Below the pieces are notes generated by a model that had not been told where the DNA came from, did no database searches, and was given only the letters and a program-made list of their open reading frames with translations. A stretch of 64,000 bases of DNA, taken from assembly GCA_017828975.1 (NCBI GenBank), contig JAGAJN010000018.1, positions 103,465-167,464 on the forward strand. Direction: 5' to 3'. Positions within the stretch are counted from its first letter, which is position 1. Every line of letters starts with the position of its first letter. Source of the stretch: Oscillospiraceae bacterium (GTDB lineage: Bacteria; Bacillota; Clostridia; Oscillospirales; Ruminococcaceae). Positions 8,605-16,044 of this stretch are shown here, piece after piece. The position numbers and the translations under genes were made by a program.

Positions 8605-9167
8605 ATACTTTTTTCAGATTTTTCGGATTTTTTTTCATTCCCGATAAAACCCGACCTTTCAAGTGCGGAAACTATCAGCGGGATAAGTACGAGCTGTAAA
8701 ATTATCCCCGGAACAGCCCCCGTAAATGCGCCCGTAACAAACGCCGCAAGAGTAAACTGCTTTCCCGACGCCCCGAGAAGAACGGCAGTAACTCCGCCCC
8801 ACACAAGACGTCCCGCCAGCATTGCCGAGATAAGGGAGATGAATATCCTCCCCTTAACGCCCGACAGCTTTCTGTACAAAAGCCCCGACACAAGCCCGTA
8901 GACCGCCAGCTCGGCACTCATAGCTATGGCGCTCGGGAACAGCTTCGGCATACCGAAAACCGACGACCTGAGCAGCGGCGCAATAAGCCCCGTCAGCAGT
9001 CCGAACTGAGGTCCCGCCGCAAAGCCGCATATCATAACAGGCAGGTGCATGGGACAAAGTGCGTTTCCTATCTGCTGTATCTGTCCCGTAAGAAAAGGCA
9101 GTACCATACAAAGTGCAAGGCAGACTGCCGAAGTTATCATTTTTTTGCTGCGTTCCCTGTTGTTCAT
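8601..9167 (-). CDS. ECF transporter S component (substrate-binding membrane subunit)
   Basis: This 188-residue hydrophobic protein has about six membrane segments. Its N-terminal region has the pattern of energy-coupling-factor S subunits: a small-residue-rich first helix, then CPMHLPVMICGFAAGP near residues 38-53, as in vitamin S components. Such proteins bind a vitamin or precursor and work with a shared EcfA/A'/T module, which is not encoded here and would be elsewhere. No riboswitch consensus is visible in its leader, so the substrate (pantothenate, thiamine precursor, queuosine and others are possible) is unassigned. It ends in a short lysine/serine-rich tail. Confidence 0.8.
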   Translation of the reverse strand: MNNRERSKKMITSAVCLALCMVLPFLTGQIQQIGNALCPMHLPVMICGFAAGPQFGLLTGLIAPLLRSSVFGMPKLFPSAIAMSAELAVYGLVSGLLYRKLSGVKGRIFISLISAMLAGRLVWGGVTAVLLGASGKQFTLAAFVTGAFTGAVPGIILQLVLIPLIVSALERSGFIGNEKKSEKSEKSI

Positions 9168-9199
9168 AAAAGCTCTCCTTTGTGATGAGTATCATTATA

Positions 9200-9228
9200 A
9201 TTTTACAGAAAACAGGGTATTTCTTCAA
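9200..9228 (-). promoter_or_regulatory. Promoter for ECF S component
   Basis: On the minus strand TTGAAG (9223-9228) and TAAAAT (9200-9205) have a 17-base spacer. The gene start lies about 33 bases downstream after AGGAGAG. Confidence 0.55.
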
Positions 9229-9273
9229 GCGTAAATCAAATACTATTTGTAAACAAACAGGTGTCAGCAGTGC

Positions 9274-9302
9274 TTGACAAATCCTCAAAAATCATTTATA
9301 AT
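9274..9302 (+). promoter_or_regulatory. Promoter for cyclophilin lipoprotein
   Basis: TTGACA (9274-9279) and TATAAT (9297-9302) match consensus with a 17-base spacer, about 50 bases before the ATG at 9355. Confidence 0.85.
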
Positions 9303-9354
9303 ATAAGCAATTGCCGTAAAAAGGCTGATTTTATCACTAAGGAGCATTAAAAAT

Positions 9355-10146
9355 ATGAGAAAAAAGATACTTAATATAGGTATGGCAGCTATACTTGCGG
9401 GTGCAATTTTTACAGGCTGTCAGGGAAATCCCACAGTTGAAGAAGGCTCATACACCTCCGCATCGGAAACTCAAGCGGCTGCAGCTTTTGACGGCTTCTA
9501 CAACTTCGACCCTCCGCAGGTTGGCGAAAAGATAGCTGTTATCAAGGTCAAGGACTATGGCGAGATAAAGATAAAGCTGTTCCCCGAGCAGGCGGCAAAG
9601 AGCGTTGAGAACTTCACGGGTCTGGCGGATATGGACTATTACGACGAGCTTATCTTTCACCGTATCATCGAAAACTTTATGATACAGGGCGGCGACCCCA
9701 AGGGCAACGGCACAGGCGGAAACAGCATCTGGGGCACGGATTTTGACGGAGGCATTCCCGAGGGACTGTACCATTTCAGCGGCGCAGTTGCATACGCAAA
9801 CTCAGGCTCCACCTCAACCAACGGCAGTCAGTTCTATATCGTGAACACCCCCGAGGGCTATGTAAGCTACGGCGCAGGCTATGATGCGGCGGGCAACTAT
9901 GTTATGATAAACAGCTTCGAGGAAATGGAGCAGATGACAGGCAAAACGCTCCCCGAATCCGTCAAGCAGAAGTATCTTGAAGTGGGCGGCACTCCCTTCT
10001 TAGACGGCGGCTACACCGTTTTCGGACAGGTCTTTGAGGGAATGGACATTGTAAGGGCACTGGGCAGCGTTGAAACAGACGAGAACGACAAGCCCATTAC
10101 TCAGGTGTTGATGGAAAGCGTTGAGATCGTCGAGTATCAGGGATAA
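9355..10146 (+). CDS. Cyclophilin-type peptidyl-prolyl isomerase, lipoprotein
   Basis: The 263-residue protein starts with a lipoprotein signal (positive MRKK, hydrophobic core, lipobox FTGC with cysteine 22), then a short linker and a cyclophilin domain. The active-site stretch FHRIIENFMIQGGDP lies near residues 101-115, followed by TNGSQFYIV near residue 155, both hallmark cyclophilin segments. It should catalyse proline isomerisation in secreted proteins at the outer face of the membrane. An insertion around residues 165-210 between the core strands is typical of Clostridial lipoprotein cyclophilins. It is monocistronic between its own promoter and terminator. Confidence 0.93.
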   Translation: MRKKILNIGMAAILAGAIFTGCQGNPTVEEGSYTSASETQAAAAFDGFYNFDPPQVGEKIAVIKVKDYGEIKIKLFPEQAAKSVENFTGLADMDYYDELIFHRIIENFMIQGGDPKGNGTGGNSIWGTDFDGGIPEGLYHFSGAVAYANSGSTSTNGSQFYIVNTPEGYVSYGAGYDAAGNYVMINSFEEMEQMTGKTLPESVKQKYLEVGGTPFLDGGYTVFGQVFEGMDIVRALGSVETDENDKPITQVLMESVEIVEYQG

Positions 10147-10164
10147 TTATTTATATCGCAATTC

Positions 10165-10204
10165 ACAAACGGCAGTGCATATTTAAGCTGTCGTTTGTTT
10201 TTTA
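10165..10204 (+). terminator. Intrinsic terminator after cyclophilin gene
   Basis: ACAAACGGCAG (10165-10175) pairs with CTGTCGTTTGT (10188-10198) with one wobble, followed by a T-run. Confidence 0.75.
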
Positions 10205-10225
10205 TTACGAAATATTTCAATTTTG

Positions 10226-10254
10226 TTGACAAACAATATGATATGCAATATAAT
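10226..10254 (+). promoter_or_regulatory. Promoter for membrane-anchored unknown
   Basis: TTGACA (10226-10231) and TATAAT (10249-10254) are spaced by 17 bases, about 50 bases before the ATG at 10305, which has GGAGG upstream. Confidence 0.85.
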
Positions 10255-10304
10255 ATTCATATGAGATACACGAAAAGTTTCATCGACCGAATGGAGGTAA
10301 TCAG

Positions 10305-12596
10305 ATGGACGATTTTAATAATAACAACGATTTTCCCGAGAACAAGGGGGAACAGAACTACGGTCCCAACCTTATGCCCCAGAGCGGAGGTTCACAGCCG
10401 CAGAACAGCATTGACCCTCAGTATGACTACTCTCAGTATCAGTACAGCTACGACAGCACGGCGGCTCCCAAAAGGTCCAACCAATGGGTAGTTCCCGCCG
10501 CAATTGCAGGTGTGATAGTTGTCGGTGCGGCAGGTGCGCTGCTTCTGCCGTCGGTGAGAAACAGCATAAAGCTGGCGTTCACATCTCCCGAAAAATATTA
10601 TGCGGAAGCGGAAAGAAAAACCGCCGAAAAGGCAGCAGACGACCTATGGAAGCTCTATCTCATCGGCGAGGAACAGCAGAAGGAAGCAGCTTCTCCCACC
10701 GCAGGCGTAAAAAAAGCTGATATTACCATAACGGCTGGCGACGCTTTCTACGAAGCTTTTTTCCCCGATAACAGCGATGATATGAAGAACGTTTTCAAGA
10801 GCGTGGGAGTAAGCACGGAAACTGCCACAAGCACAGAACTTATTTCGATGCTGACTTCCATAAAGCTGAATGATACGAATGTTGCGTCTGCGGAGCTTAT
10901 CAGCAATTTTGACGCTTCGGCGGTCTATATACAGCTTCTTGAAAGCAGTACGGGCAAATATTATAAGTATGTCCCCGAGATAGAGGAGGAGCTTGAGGTC
11001 GAACCCGACGCTTCCGTATTCTTCAACGGCGAAACTGTCACTAAGGAAAAGATAGACGCTATTGTGGGAAGATACACGGACATTTATCTTGATGCGGTAA
11101 CGGCTGCGGAGTGGAATAAAAAGAGCGTTTGCACGGTAGAAAACGTAAGCTGTCCCGCTGTTGAGATAAAGGTGTCCTTCTCCGAAGCGGAATATATGGA
11201 AATTATCCGTAAGATGATAGAACAGGCTAAGGTTGATGAGGAGATCATCTCCATTGTTGAGGCAATGGGCGGAAAACGTGAGGATTATGCTTCCGAGCTT
11301 GACGAGCTGCTTTCCGATATGAACCTCGAATCCTCCGAGCTGCCTTATGCGGATATGACCGTTTACATAAATTCCGACGGAGAAATTATCGGCAGAACAT
11401 TCAGAACGGATATTGACGAAGATATCCCCACAGAGATAACCATGTCCTCAGCTGTAAGCAACGGCGCACTTGCTTCACAGATAAAGCTCGTCAGCACCGA
11501 CGGCGAAATCATAGATCTTCTGCTTAAAGGCAGCTATGAAAACGGCAGCGCAAGCGGCTATTGTGACGGCATTATCAAGACCCTTGAGGACGAAGCTTCT
11601 TCTTCCGATAAGCTGAAAACAGAATCCTTCAGAATAGAGTTTGAGAATGTCAAGTACGATTTCCTTGAAAGCAGACTTTACGGCGGAAAATACACCTTCA
11701 CATCTCCCGAAATGGAGGAATTTGCGGCATCTCTGGAGCTGGACGGCGATATGGACAACGGCAGCTGCAAGGTTTCCGTTATCTATGAGGGCGAAAATTA
11801 TCTGGATATGACGGCAAATTACACTTCCACAGACGAGGTCCGAACCATTGACATGCCTTCCGATGAAAACTGCTCCGAGGACGCTGCGGAAATTATCAGC
11901 GAGGATTATATTGACATACTTATGGAAAATGTCTGCAAGGCGGCAGGCGTTTCCGAGGACGAACTTTCCGAGATGATATTCGGCGCAAGCTTTTCCGATG
12001 ACAGCAGTGATGACTGGCAGCCCGAGTCAAACGAAGAAGAGTTCGATTATGATTACAACGAAGATGACAAGAATGATTATGACAGCGAAGATTTTTACAT
12101 TCCCTCATTGGGCGACTATGAAAGCATTACGTTCCCGTCCGTTGACCTTTCAAATGTTGTATACACCGCAAACAGCAAAGAGATAACAATTCCCTGCAAG
12201 GGTCTTGCTCTTCCCGACAAGTTTGTAAGAACTGCAACTCCCCTTGAACCGCATACGGGAAAATACTTTTTCAACGATGATTATTCGGTAATGATATACA
12301 TCGAAAATGAGAAGAATTCCACCTATAACGCTGATGTTTGTCAGTGCAAGTATTTCTGCATTTTGGAAGGCGGAGAAGCTTCTCTTGACCTTCGTGTAAA
12401 CGGTATCGGCATCGGTTCGTCCGAGGCGGATATCGAGGCTGCTCTGGGTACGCCTTCGGATATTCACGATTTCGACGGCGAAACGACCTACTACTATTAT
12501 TACGATAAAAGTTCCCTGACAATTATCGAGCTGGTGACAGATGGTCACGAGGTTTACAGCGTAGGTGTCAGCTCAAATGTCAAGTATATGGAATGA
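10305..12596 (+). CDS. Large membrane-anchored extracellular protein of unknown function
   Basis: The 763-residue protein has an N-terminal cytoplasmic tail rich in Asn, Gln and Tyr (residues 1-60), one membrane segment (about 64-85), and a long acidic extracytoplasmic region. No signal peptidase site is evident, so it should remain anchored with the C-terminus outside. Near residues 570-610 there is a strongly acidic, Tyr/Asp/Glu-rich linker. The last 65 residues contain GIGIGSSEADIEAALGTPS, a pattern seen in small BLIP/SmpA-like alpha-beta domains that mediate binding. I do not recognise the central region. It is followed after 13 bases by the MnmM-like gene and may be co-transcribed with it. 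Confidence 0.85.
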   Translation: MDDFNNNNDFPENKGEQNYGPNLMPQSGGSQPQNSIDPQYDYSQYQYSYDSTAAPKRSNQWVVPAAIAGVIVVGAAGALLLPSVRNSIKLAFTSPEKYYAEAERKTAEKAADDLWKLYLIGEEQQKEAASPTAGVKKADITITAGDAFYEAFFPDNSDDMKNVFKSVGVSTETATSTELISMLTSIKLNDTNVASAELISNFDASAVYIQLLESSTGKYYKYVPEIEEELEVEPDASVFFNGETVTKEKIDAIVGRYTDIYLDAVTAAEWNKKSVCTVENVSCPAVEIKVSFSEAEYMEIIRKMIEQAKVDEEIISIVEAMGGKREDYASELDELLSDMNLESSELPYADMTVYINSDGEIIGRTFRTDIDEDIPTEITMSSAVSNGALASQIKLVSTDGEIIDLLLKGSYENGSASGYCDGIIKTLEDEASSSDKLKTESFRIEFENVKYDFLESRLYGGKYTFTSPEMEEFAASLELDGDMDNGSCKVSVIYEGENYLDMTANYTSTDEVRTIDMPSDENCSEDAAEIISEDYIDILMENVCKAAGVSEDELSEMIFGASFSDDSSDDWQPESNEEEFDYDYNEDDKNDYDSEDFYIPSLGDYESITFPSVDLSNVVYTANSKEITIPCKGLALPDKFVRTATPLEPHTGKYFFNDDYSVMIYIENEKNSTYNADVCQCKYFCILEGGEASLDLRVNGIGIGSSEADIEAALGTPSDIHDFDGETTYYYYYDKSSLTIIELVTDGHEVYSVGVSSNVKYME

Positions 12597-12609
12597 GGAC
12601 GGCTGATCT

Positions 12610-13203
12610 ATGGGAAATAACAGGAATTTTTCGGCACTTGACGTGTGTCATTCCATACTGAAAAAACACGTTAAACAGGGCGATCTCTGCATCGATGCAA
12701 CTGCGGGCAGAGGTTTTGACACCGCCTTTCTCTGCGAACTGACAGGCAGCGGGGGCACAGTCCACAGCTTTGACATTCAGCAGGACGCCATCGACAGCAC
12801 CGCAGCCCTCCTGAACGAGCGGGGACTTTCCCACATCGCAAGGCTGCATCTGGACAGTCACAGCAATATGGACAGCTATGCCGAGGACGGCACAGTGTCC
12901 TGCATAACCTTCAATTTCGGCTGGCTGCCCGGCGGCGACCATTCGGTAAATACCAGAAAGGAGACCAGCATAGAAGCGGTGGAAAAGGGGCTTCGGCTTC
13001 TCTCCGACGGCGGTCTGATGAGCCTTGTCATCTACTACGGACGTGACACGGGCTTTGAGGAACGTGATGCACTGCTTGAATATATCCGCACCATCGACCA
13101 CCGTCAATTTACGGTCATTGTAACGGATTTTGTGAACCGTCCCAACTGCCCCCCTATCCCCGTTTTTATCTGGAAGGGTGCGCCTGATATAAGCCTGTTC
13201 TGA
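12610..13203 (+). CDS. mnmM: Class I SAM-dependent methyltransferase, YtqB/MnmM family
   Basis: The 197-residue protein has the SAM-binding motif I DATAGRGFDTAFL (residues 35-47), an acidic loop HSFDIQ at the end of the second strand, and FNFGWLPGGDH (about residues 101-111), which is diagnostic of the YtqB family. Members were long annotated as rRNA methylases; B. subtilis YtqB is now described as MnmM, which completes the mnm5 modification of tRNA wobble uridine. Length is normal. It may be read through from the preceding gene and ends at a strong terminator. Confidence 0.85.
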   Translation: MGNNRNFSALDVCHSILKKHVKQGDLCIDATAGRGFDTAFLCELTGSGGTVHSFDIQQDAIDSTAALLNERGLSHIARLHLDSHSNMDSYAEDGTVSCITFNFGWLPGGDHSVNTRKETSIEAVEKGLRLLSDGGLMSLVIYYGRDTGFEERDALLEYIRTIDHRQFTVIVTDFVNRPNCPPIPVFIWKGAPDISLF

Positions 13204-13207
13204 ATTA

Positions 13208-13251
13208 TTTCGGTCTGACTGACATAGGCTCGGTCAGACCGATTTTATTTT
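13208..13251 (+). terminator. Intrinsic terminator after mnmM
   Basis: CGGTCTGAC (13211-13219) pairs perfectly with GTCAGACCG (13233-13241), followed by ATTTTATTTT. Confidence 0.85.
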
Positions 13252-13269
13252 GCAGAGTTAAATTTTTTA

Positions 13270-13298
13270 TTGCAATCTGACTTGATTTGTGCTATAAT
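13270..13298 (+). promoter_or_regulatory. Promoter for MNT-like/HEPN/SLOG unit
   Basis: TTGCAA (13270-13275) and TATAAT (13293-13298) with a 17-base spacer, 34 bases before the ATG at 13332. Confidence 0.7.
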
Positions 13299-13331
13299 TA
13301 CAGTAATACCAAAAGAAGGAAGGGTGATTTT

Positions 13332-13652
13332 ATGAATGTTGAACCCGTTATCAAAAAACTAACGGACGAGATCATCGAAAAATTTATGCCGCTGGAGGTC
13401 TTTCTCGTGTCCGCAAAACGGAATAATTCGGGAGAGCTTACCTCATTCAAGCTTTGCGTTATCGTCCCCGATAATATTAACGTGGGCGAATTTGAGGGAG
13501 AGGTCTATATGAACACGGAGTGCGAGATACCATTCGATATTATTGCCTATAATGTCGGAGAATGGAACGAGCTTCTTGACGATGACTGCACCTTTGCGTA
13601 CAGGATAGATACTGCGGGAGTGATACTTTATGAGCAGAAGCAGCAATCATAA
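13332..13652 (+). CDS. Degenerate minimal-nucleotidyltransferase-like protein (HEPN partner)
   Basis: The 106-residue protein has the size and strand pattern of MNT-type nucleotidyltransferases, and its position before a HEPN gene supports that relation. The active-site GS motif and DxD aspartates of the family (FGSxAxG...DxDLxV) appear to be replaced: the matching segment reads FLVSAKRN...FKLCVIVPD (about residues 20-42). A later IPFDIIAYNVGEW fits the third-aspartate strand. I infer a catalytically dead nucleotidyltransferase. The start is ATG at 13332, preceded by GAAGGAAGGGTG. It overlaps the HEPN gene by 23 bases. The assignment is by pattern only; a small unrelated alpha-beta protein is possible. 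Confidence 0.55.
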   Translation: MNVEPVIKKLTDEIIEKFMPLEVFLVSAKRNNSGELTSFKLCVIVPDNINVGEFEGEVYMNTECEIPFDIIAYNVGEWNELLDDDCTFAYRIDTAGVILYEQKQQS

Positions 13653-14088
13653 TACCGACAGCCGACGCTATAACGACTGGCTTTTCCACGCCTTTGAGGA
13701 CTACCTGGCAGCGGACGTCCTCCATAAGGAGGAAAAGCTGCAGTCAGTCTGCGTTTTCCATTGTCAGCAGTGCTTTGAAAAATCCCTGAAGGCATTCCTG
13801 CTTTACAAAAACAAGAAGCTTTTTGACGGGCACAACCTGACATGGCTCTGCAAACAGGCGGCTATGATAGACACCGATTTTATGCGCTGGCTGACCAAAT
13901 CCACCATGCTCAACAGATACTACATCGAAACACGCTACCCCGCCGACATTCCGCTGACTATCTCCTACGACGATGCCGACGACATTCTCAGCTGCACAAG
14001 GGAGATGCTCTTTCACATCTGCGAGCTGCTGAAATTCGATTACCGAAGCTACCACCGCCGCAAGCCCGAACGCCGCAGCGCAGAATGA
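13630..14088 (+). CDS. HEPN domain protein
   Basis: The 152-residue all-helical protein shows the HEPN core pattern: DYLAADVLH near residue 24, FHCQQCFEKSLKAFLLY near residues 42-58, and HNLTWLC near residue 69. HEPN proteins are often RNases with an R-x4-6-H motif. Here R-E-M-L-F-H lies near residues 126-131 in the last helix, an RX4H arrangement. The start overlaps the end of the MNT-like gene, as in HEPN/MNT toxin-antitoxin pairs, so the two products are probably made in a coupled way and form a complex. Whether it is a toxin, an RNase or a purely binding protein cannot be decided from the sequence. Confidence 0.8.
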   Translation: MSRSSNHNTDSRRYNDWLFHAFEDYLAADVLHKEEKLQSVCVFHCQQCFEKSLKAFLLYKNKKLFDGHNLTWLCKQAAMIDTDFMRWLTKSTMLNRYYIETRYPADIPLTISYDDADDILSCTREMLFHICELLKFDYRSYHRRKPERRSAE

Positions 14089-14104
14089 AAGGAATGTTCA
14101 TCAG

Positions 14105-14626
14105 ATGATTTGTGCATCAATAGGTCTGCCTGCCGTAAAGGATAACTATCTTTCGGGGGAAACCGAGGTCAGGACCACCCTTTTGAAGGTGGAGCTGCTT
14201 CGGAATATCACCCGCCTTTACGCAGGCGGATTTACGACCTTTATGTGCGGCTGCTACCCCGGTGTGCCGCTGTGGACAGGTGAAGCCGTGCTCAGCCTGA
14301 AAAAGGATTTCCCCGGATTTGAAAAGCTGAGCCTTATCAGCTGCCTGCCATACGAAAGCTTTCCCGATGACCTTCCCCAGGCTTTTCGGAAACGCTGTCA
14401 AAGCGTTATTGACAAGGCGGACAGCGTGTTTTATTCGGGCGAAGAGTTCGTACCCGATTGCCTGAGAGAATGTGACAGATTTATGTCGGAGATCGCGGAC
14501 TGCGTGCTGCTGACCTCCTTCCGAAATGAGTTTGCGGGAGATGTCAGGGACAATTCAGCACATATCTACAAGCCCCTTATTTGGCTGAATGCTTCCAATT
14601 TCCATATCACCGAACGGTTTTACTGA
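14105..14626 (+). CDS. SLOG-family protein, DUF1273/YpsA-like
   Basis: The 173-residue protein has a Rossmann-like pattern with GGFTTFMCGCYPGVPLWTGEAVL (about residues 41-63, quoted here in part as GGFTTFMCG and GVPLWTGEAV) and a late segment with FRNEFAGDVRDN. This matches DUF1273/YpsA-type SLOG proteins, which are thought to bind nucleotide-derived ligands. It begins 16 bases after the HEPN stop and probably belongs to the same transcript. SLOG domains occur in nucleotide-signalling and defence contexts as well as in cell-division proteins, so its role here is open. Confidence 0.75.
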   Translation: MICASIGLPAVKDNYLSGETEVRTTLLKVELLRNITRLYAGGFTTFMCGCYPGVPLWTGEAVLSLKKDFPGFEKLSLISCLPYESFPDDLPQAFRKRCQSVIDKADSVFYSGEEFVPDCLRECDRFMSEIADCVLLTSFRNEFAGDVRDNSAHIYKPLIWLNASNFHITERFY

Positions 14627-14659
14627 TACGTCCCAGAAAAGTAAAATTTCGGTAAAGAC

Positions 14660-14688
14660 TTGAAATCCGGTACAATATGAGTTATAAT
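14660..14688 (+). promoter_or_regulatory. Promoter for corA leader transcript
   Basis: TTGAAA (14660-14665) and TATAAT (14683-14688) are separated by 17 bases. The predicted transcript begins about 160 bases upstream of corA, leaving room for a regulated leader. Confidence 0.75.
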
Positions 14689-14732
14689 TAAATATGTGGG
14701 TATGTTCCCAAAAACCAAAAAGGAGGTGCGCT

Positions 14733-14825
14733 ATGAACAGCGACCCGTATCTGCCGCAATGTGACAGCAACGGTATGTCCGCAATAAAAAATCATACGGG
14801 AGAGCTGTCTGACGTGCGCCGATGA
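14733..14825 (+). CDS. Putative 30-residue leader peptide upstream of corA
   Basis: An ATG at 14733 has a near-perfect ribosome-binding site (AAAGGAGGTG, seven bases upstream) and opens a 30-codon frame that ends with TGA at 14823-14825, at the foot of the hairpin preceding corA. The peptide starts MNSDPYLPQCDSNG and ends LSDVRR, with no membrane segment. The strong ribosome site and exact placement against the hairpin suggest a regulatory ORF. Ribosomes finishing or stalling here would alter folding of the corA initiation region. Leader ORFs with prolines control Mg2+ transport genes in enterobacteria; this one has two prolines. The regulatory role is inference. Confidence 0.6.
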   Translation: MNSDPYLPQCDSNGMSAIKNHTGELSDVRR

Positions 14826-14851
14826 CCGCCCTTCCGTGAAAGGCGGTTTTT
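14825..14851 (+). promoter_or_regulatory. Attenuator or ribosome-site-sequestering hairpin before corA
   Basis: ACCGCC-CTT (14825-14833) pairs with AAGGCGGT (14839-14847 region) and is followed by TTTTT, three bases before the corA ATG. The 3' arm contains the only purine-rich stretch (AAAGGCGG) that could serve as the corA ribosome-binding site. The element could therefore act as a terminator, a translation lid, or both. Confidence 0.6.
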
Positions 14852-14854
14852 AAA

Positions 14855-15778
14855 ATGATAAGCTTTTACAAAACGGGCGATGATGGTCTGACAAGCATCG
14901 AAACAGCGGAAAACGGCTGTTGGATATCTGTCACCGCCCCTACTCAGGAGGAGATAGACCGCATCATCACCGAGTTTGAACTGGACGCAGGCTTTGTCCG
15001 TTCCTCCCTCGATGAGGAGGAGTCGTCCCGTATCGAAACCGAGGAGGATCAGACTCTGATAATCGTCGACTACGCCGTTGCCGAAACGGATAATCAGAAC
15101 GCTATCTCCTACTACACCATGCCTATGGGCATTATCCTCACCCCCGATTACGTTTTCACCATCAGCCTTAGGGAGAATATTATAATCAGGGAAATGTGCG
15201 GCGGTCAGATAAGAAACCTTCGCACTCAGCTGAAAACTCAGTTTGTTCTGAATATCCTGCTGAGGATAGCAATGAAGTTCCTTGCCTATCTGAAACAGAT
15301 CGACAAGCTGACCAATTTCACCGAGAAGCAGCTGCAGAAATCCATGAAGAACAAGGAGCTTATCCAGATGCTGGATCTCCAGAAATCTCTGGTATATTTT
15401 TCCACTTCTCTGAAAGCCAACGAGGTCACTCTCGAAAAAATACTCCGAGGCCGTATCATCAAGCTTTATGAGGACGATCAGGACCTGCTGGAGGACGTAC
15501 TGACGGAGGTAAAGCAGGCTATTGAAATGGCAGGCATCTATTCAAGTATCCTTTCGGGAATGACGGATACCTTCGCTTCGGTCATCTCAAATAACCTGAA
15601 TATCGTGATGAAAAGGCTGACGGTCATCACCATTCTGATGGCTATCCCAACAATAGTTTTCAGCTTCTACGGAATGAATGTCCCCGACCTGCCCATGTGC
15701 TATACCTGGTTTGCCGTGGGACTTTCGGTGGCAGCAACTCTCGGAACATGGTTCATGCTCAAAAAGACCGAGAAGTAG
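14855..15778 (+). CDS. corA: CorA family magnesium/cobalt transporter
   Basis: The 307-residue protein has a soluble N-terminal domain, a long helical stalk, and two C-terminal membrane segments. The first membrane segment ends in the pore signature YGMNV (about residues 272-276), diagnostic of CorA. It should form a pentameric channel for Mg2+ and perhaps other divalent ions. Length is typical of Firmicute CorA. The start ATG at 14855 lies directly behind a hairpin and a leader ORF, which suggests control of expression by translation of the leader. No M-box riboswitch consensus is seen. Confidence 0.93.
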   Translation: MISFYKTGDDGLTSIETAENGCWISVTAPTQEEIDRIITEFELDAGFVRSSLDEEESSRIETEEDQTLIIVDYAVAETDNQNAISYYTMPMGIILTPDYVFTISLRENIIIREMCGGQIRNLRTQLKTQFVLNILLRIAMKFLAYLKQIDKLTNFTEKQLQKSMKNKELIQMLDLQKSLVYFSTSLKANEVTLEKILRGRIIKLYEDDQDLLEDVLTEVKQAIEMAGIYSSILSGMTDTFASVISNNLNIVMKRLTVITILMAIPTIVFSFYGMNVPDLPMCYTWFAVGLSVAATLGTWFMLKKTEK

Positions 15779-15898
15779 CATATTTTTCGTGATATTTTCC
15801 AATGTTAGCCGAATAGCACACAAAATCGCAGGTAATTTATGTGGAAAATGCACGAAAATTGTCAGAATATTTTGTCTAAAAATATTTTTAAAATTCTA

Positions 15899-15927
15899 TT
15901 GTGAAATGTGAATAAATATGATATAAT
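15899..15927 (+). promoter_or_regulatory. Promoter for DivIVA-like gene
   Basis: TTGTGA (15899-15904) and TATAAT (15922-15927), 17-base spacer. Confidence 0.7.
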
Positions 15928-15944
15928 AGCTATGTAACCTGATA

Positions 15945-16014
15945 GGCAGTCAAAAGCATTTTTATAGAGAACTGCCGCCGCTTTACTTGCGGAAATATCT
16001 ATGCGGTTCGCCGC
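15945..16014 (+). promoter_or_regulatory. Structured 5' leader of DivIVA-like gene
   Basis: The leader of about 110 bases holds a GGCAGT/ACTGCC pairing (15945-15950 with 15971-15976) and a GCGG-TTCG-CCGC tetraloop hairpin (16003-16014), then GGAGG before the ATG at 16045. It does not match a riboswitch class that I recognise. Confidence 0.45.
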
Positions 16015-16044
16015 GTAAAATAAACTTTTGGAGGTTAGTTACTT

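Noticed and set aside
9168-9199. Vitamin riboswitch in the ECF S component leader
   Set aside because: The distance from the promoter to the start is only about 30 bases, too short for TPP, FMN, preQ1-II or cobalamin aptamers.
14690-14855. M-box (ykoK) Mg2+ riboswitch upstream of corA
   Set aside because: The leader is about the right length but lacks the conserved M-box sequence blocks; a leader ORF explains it better.
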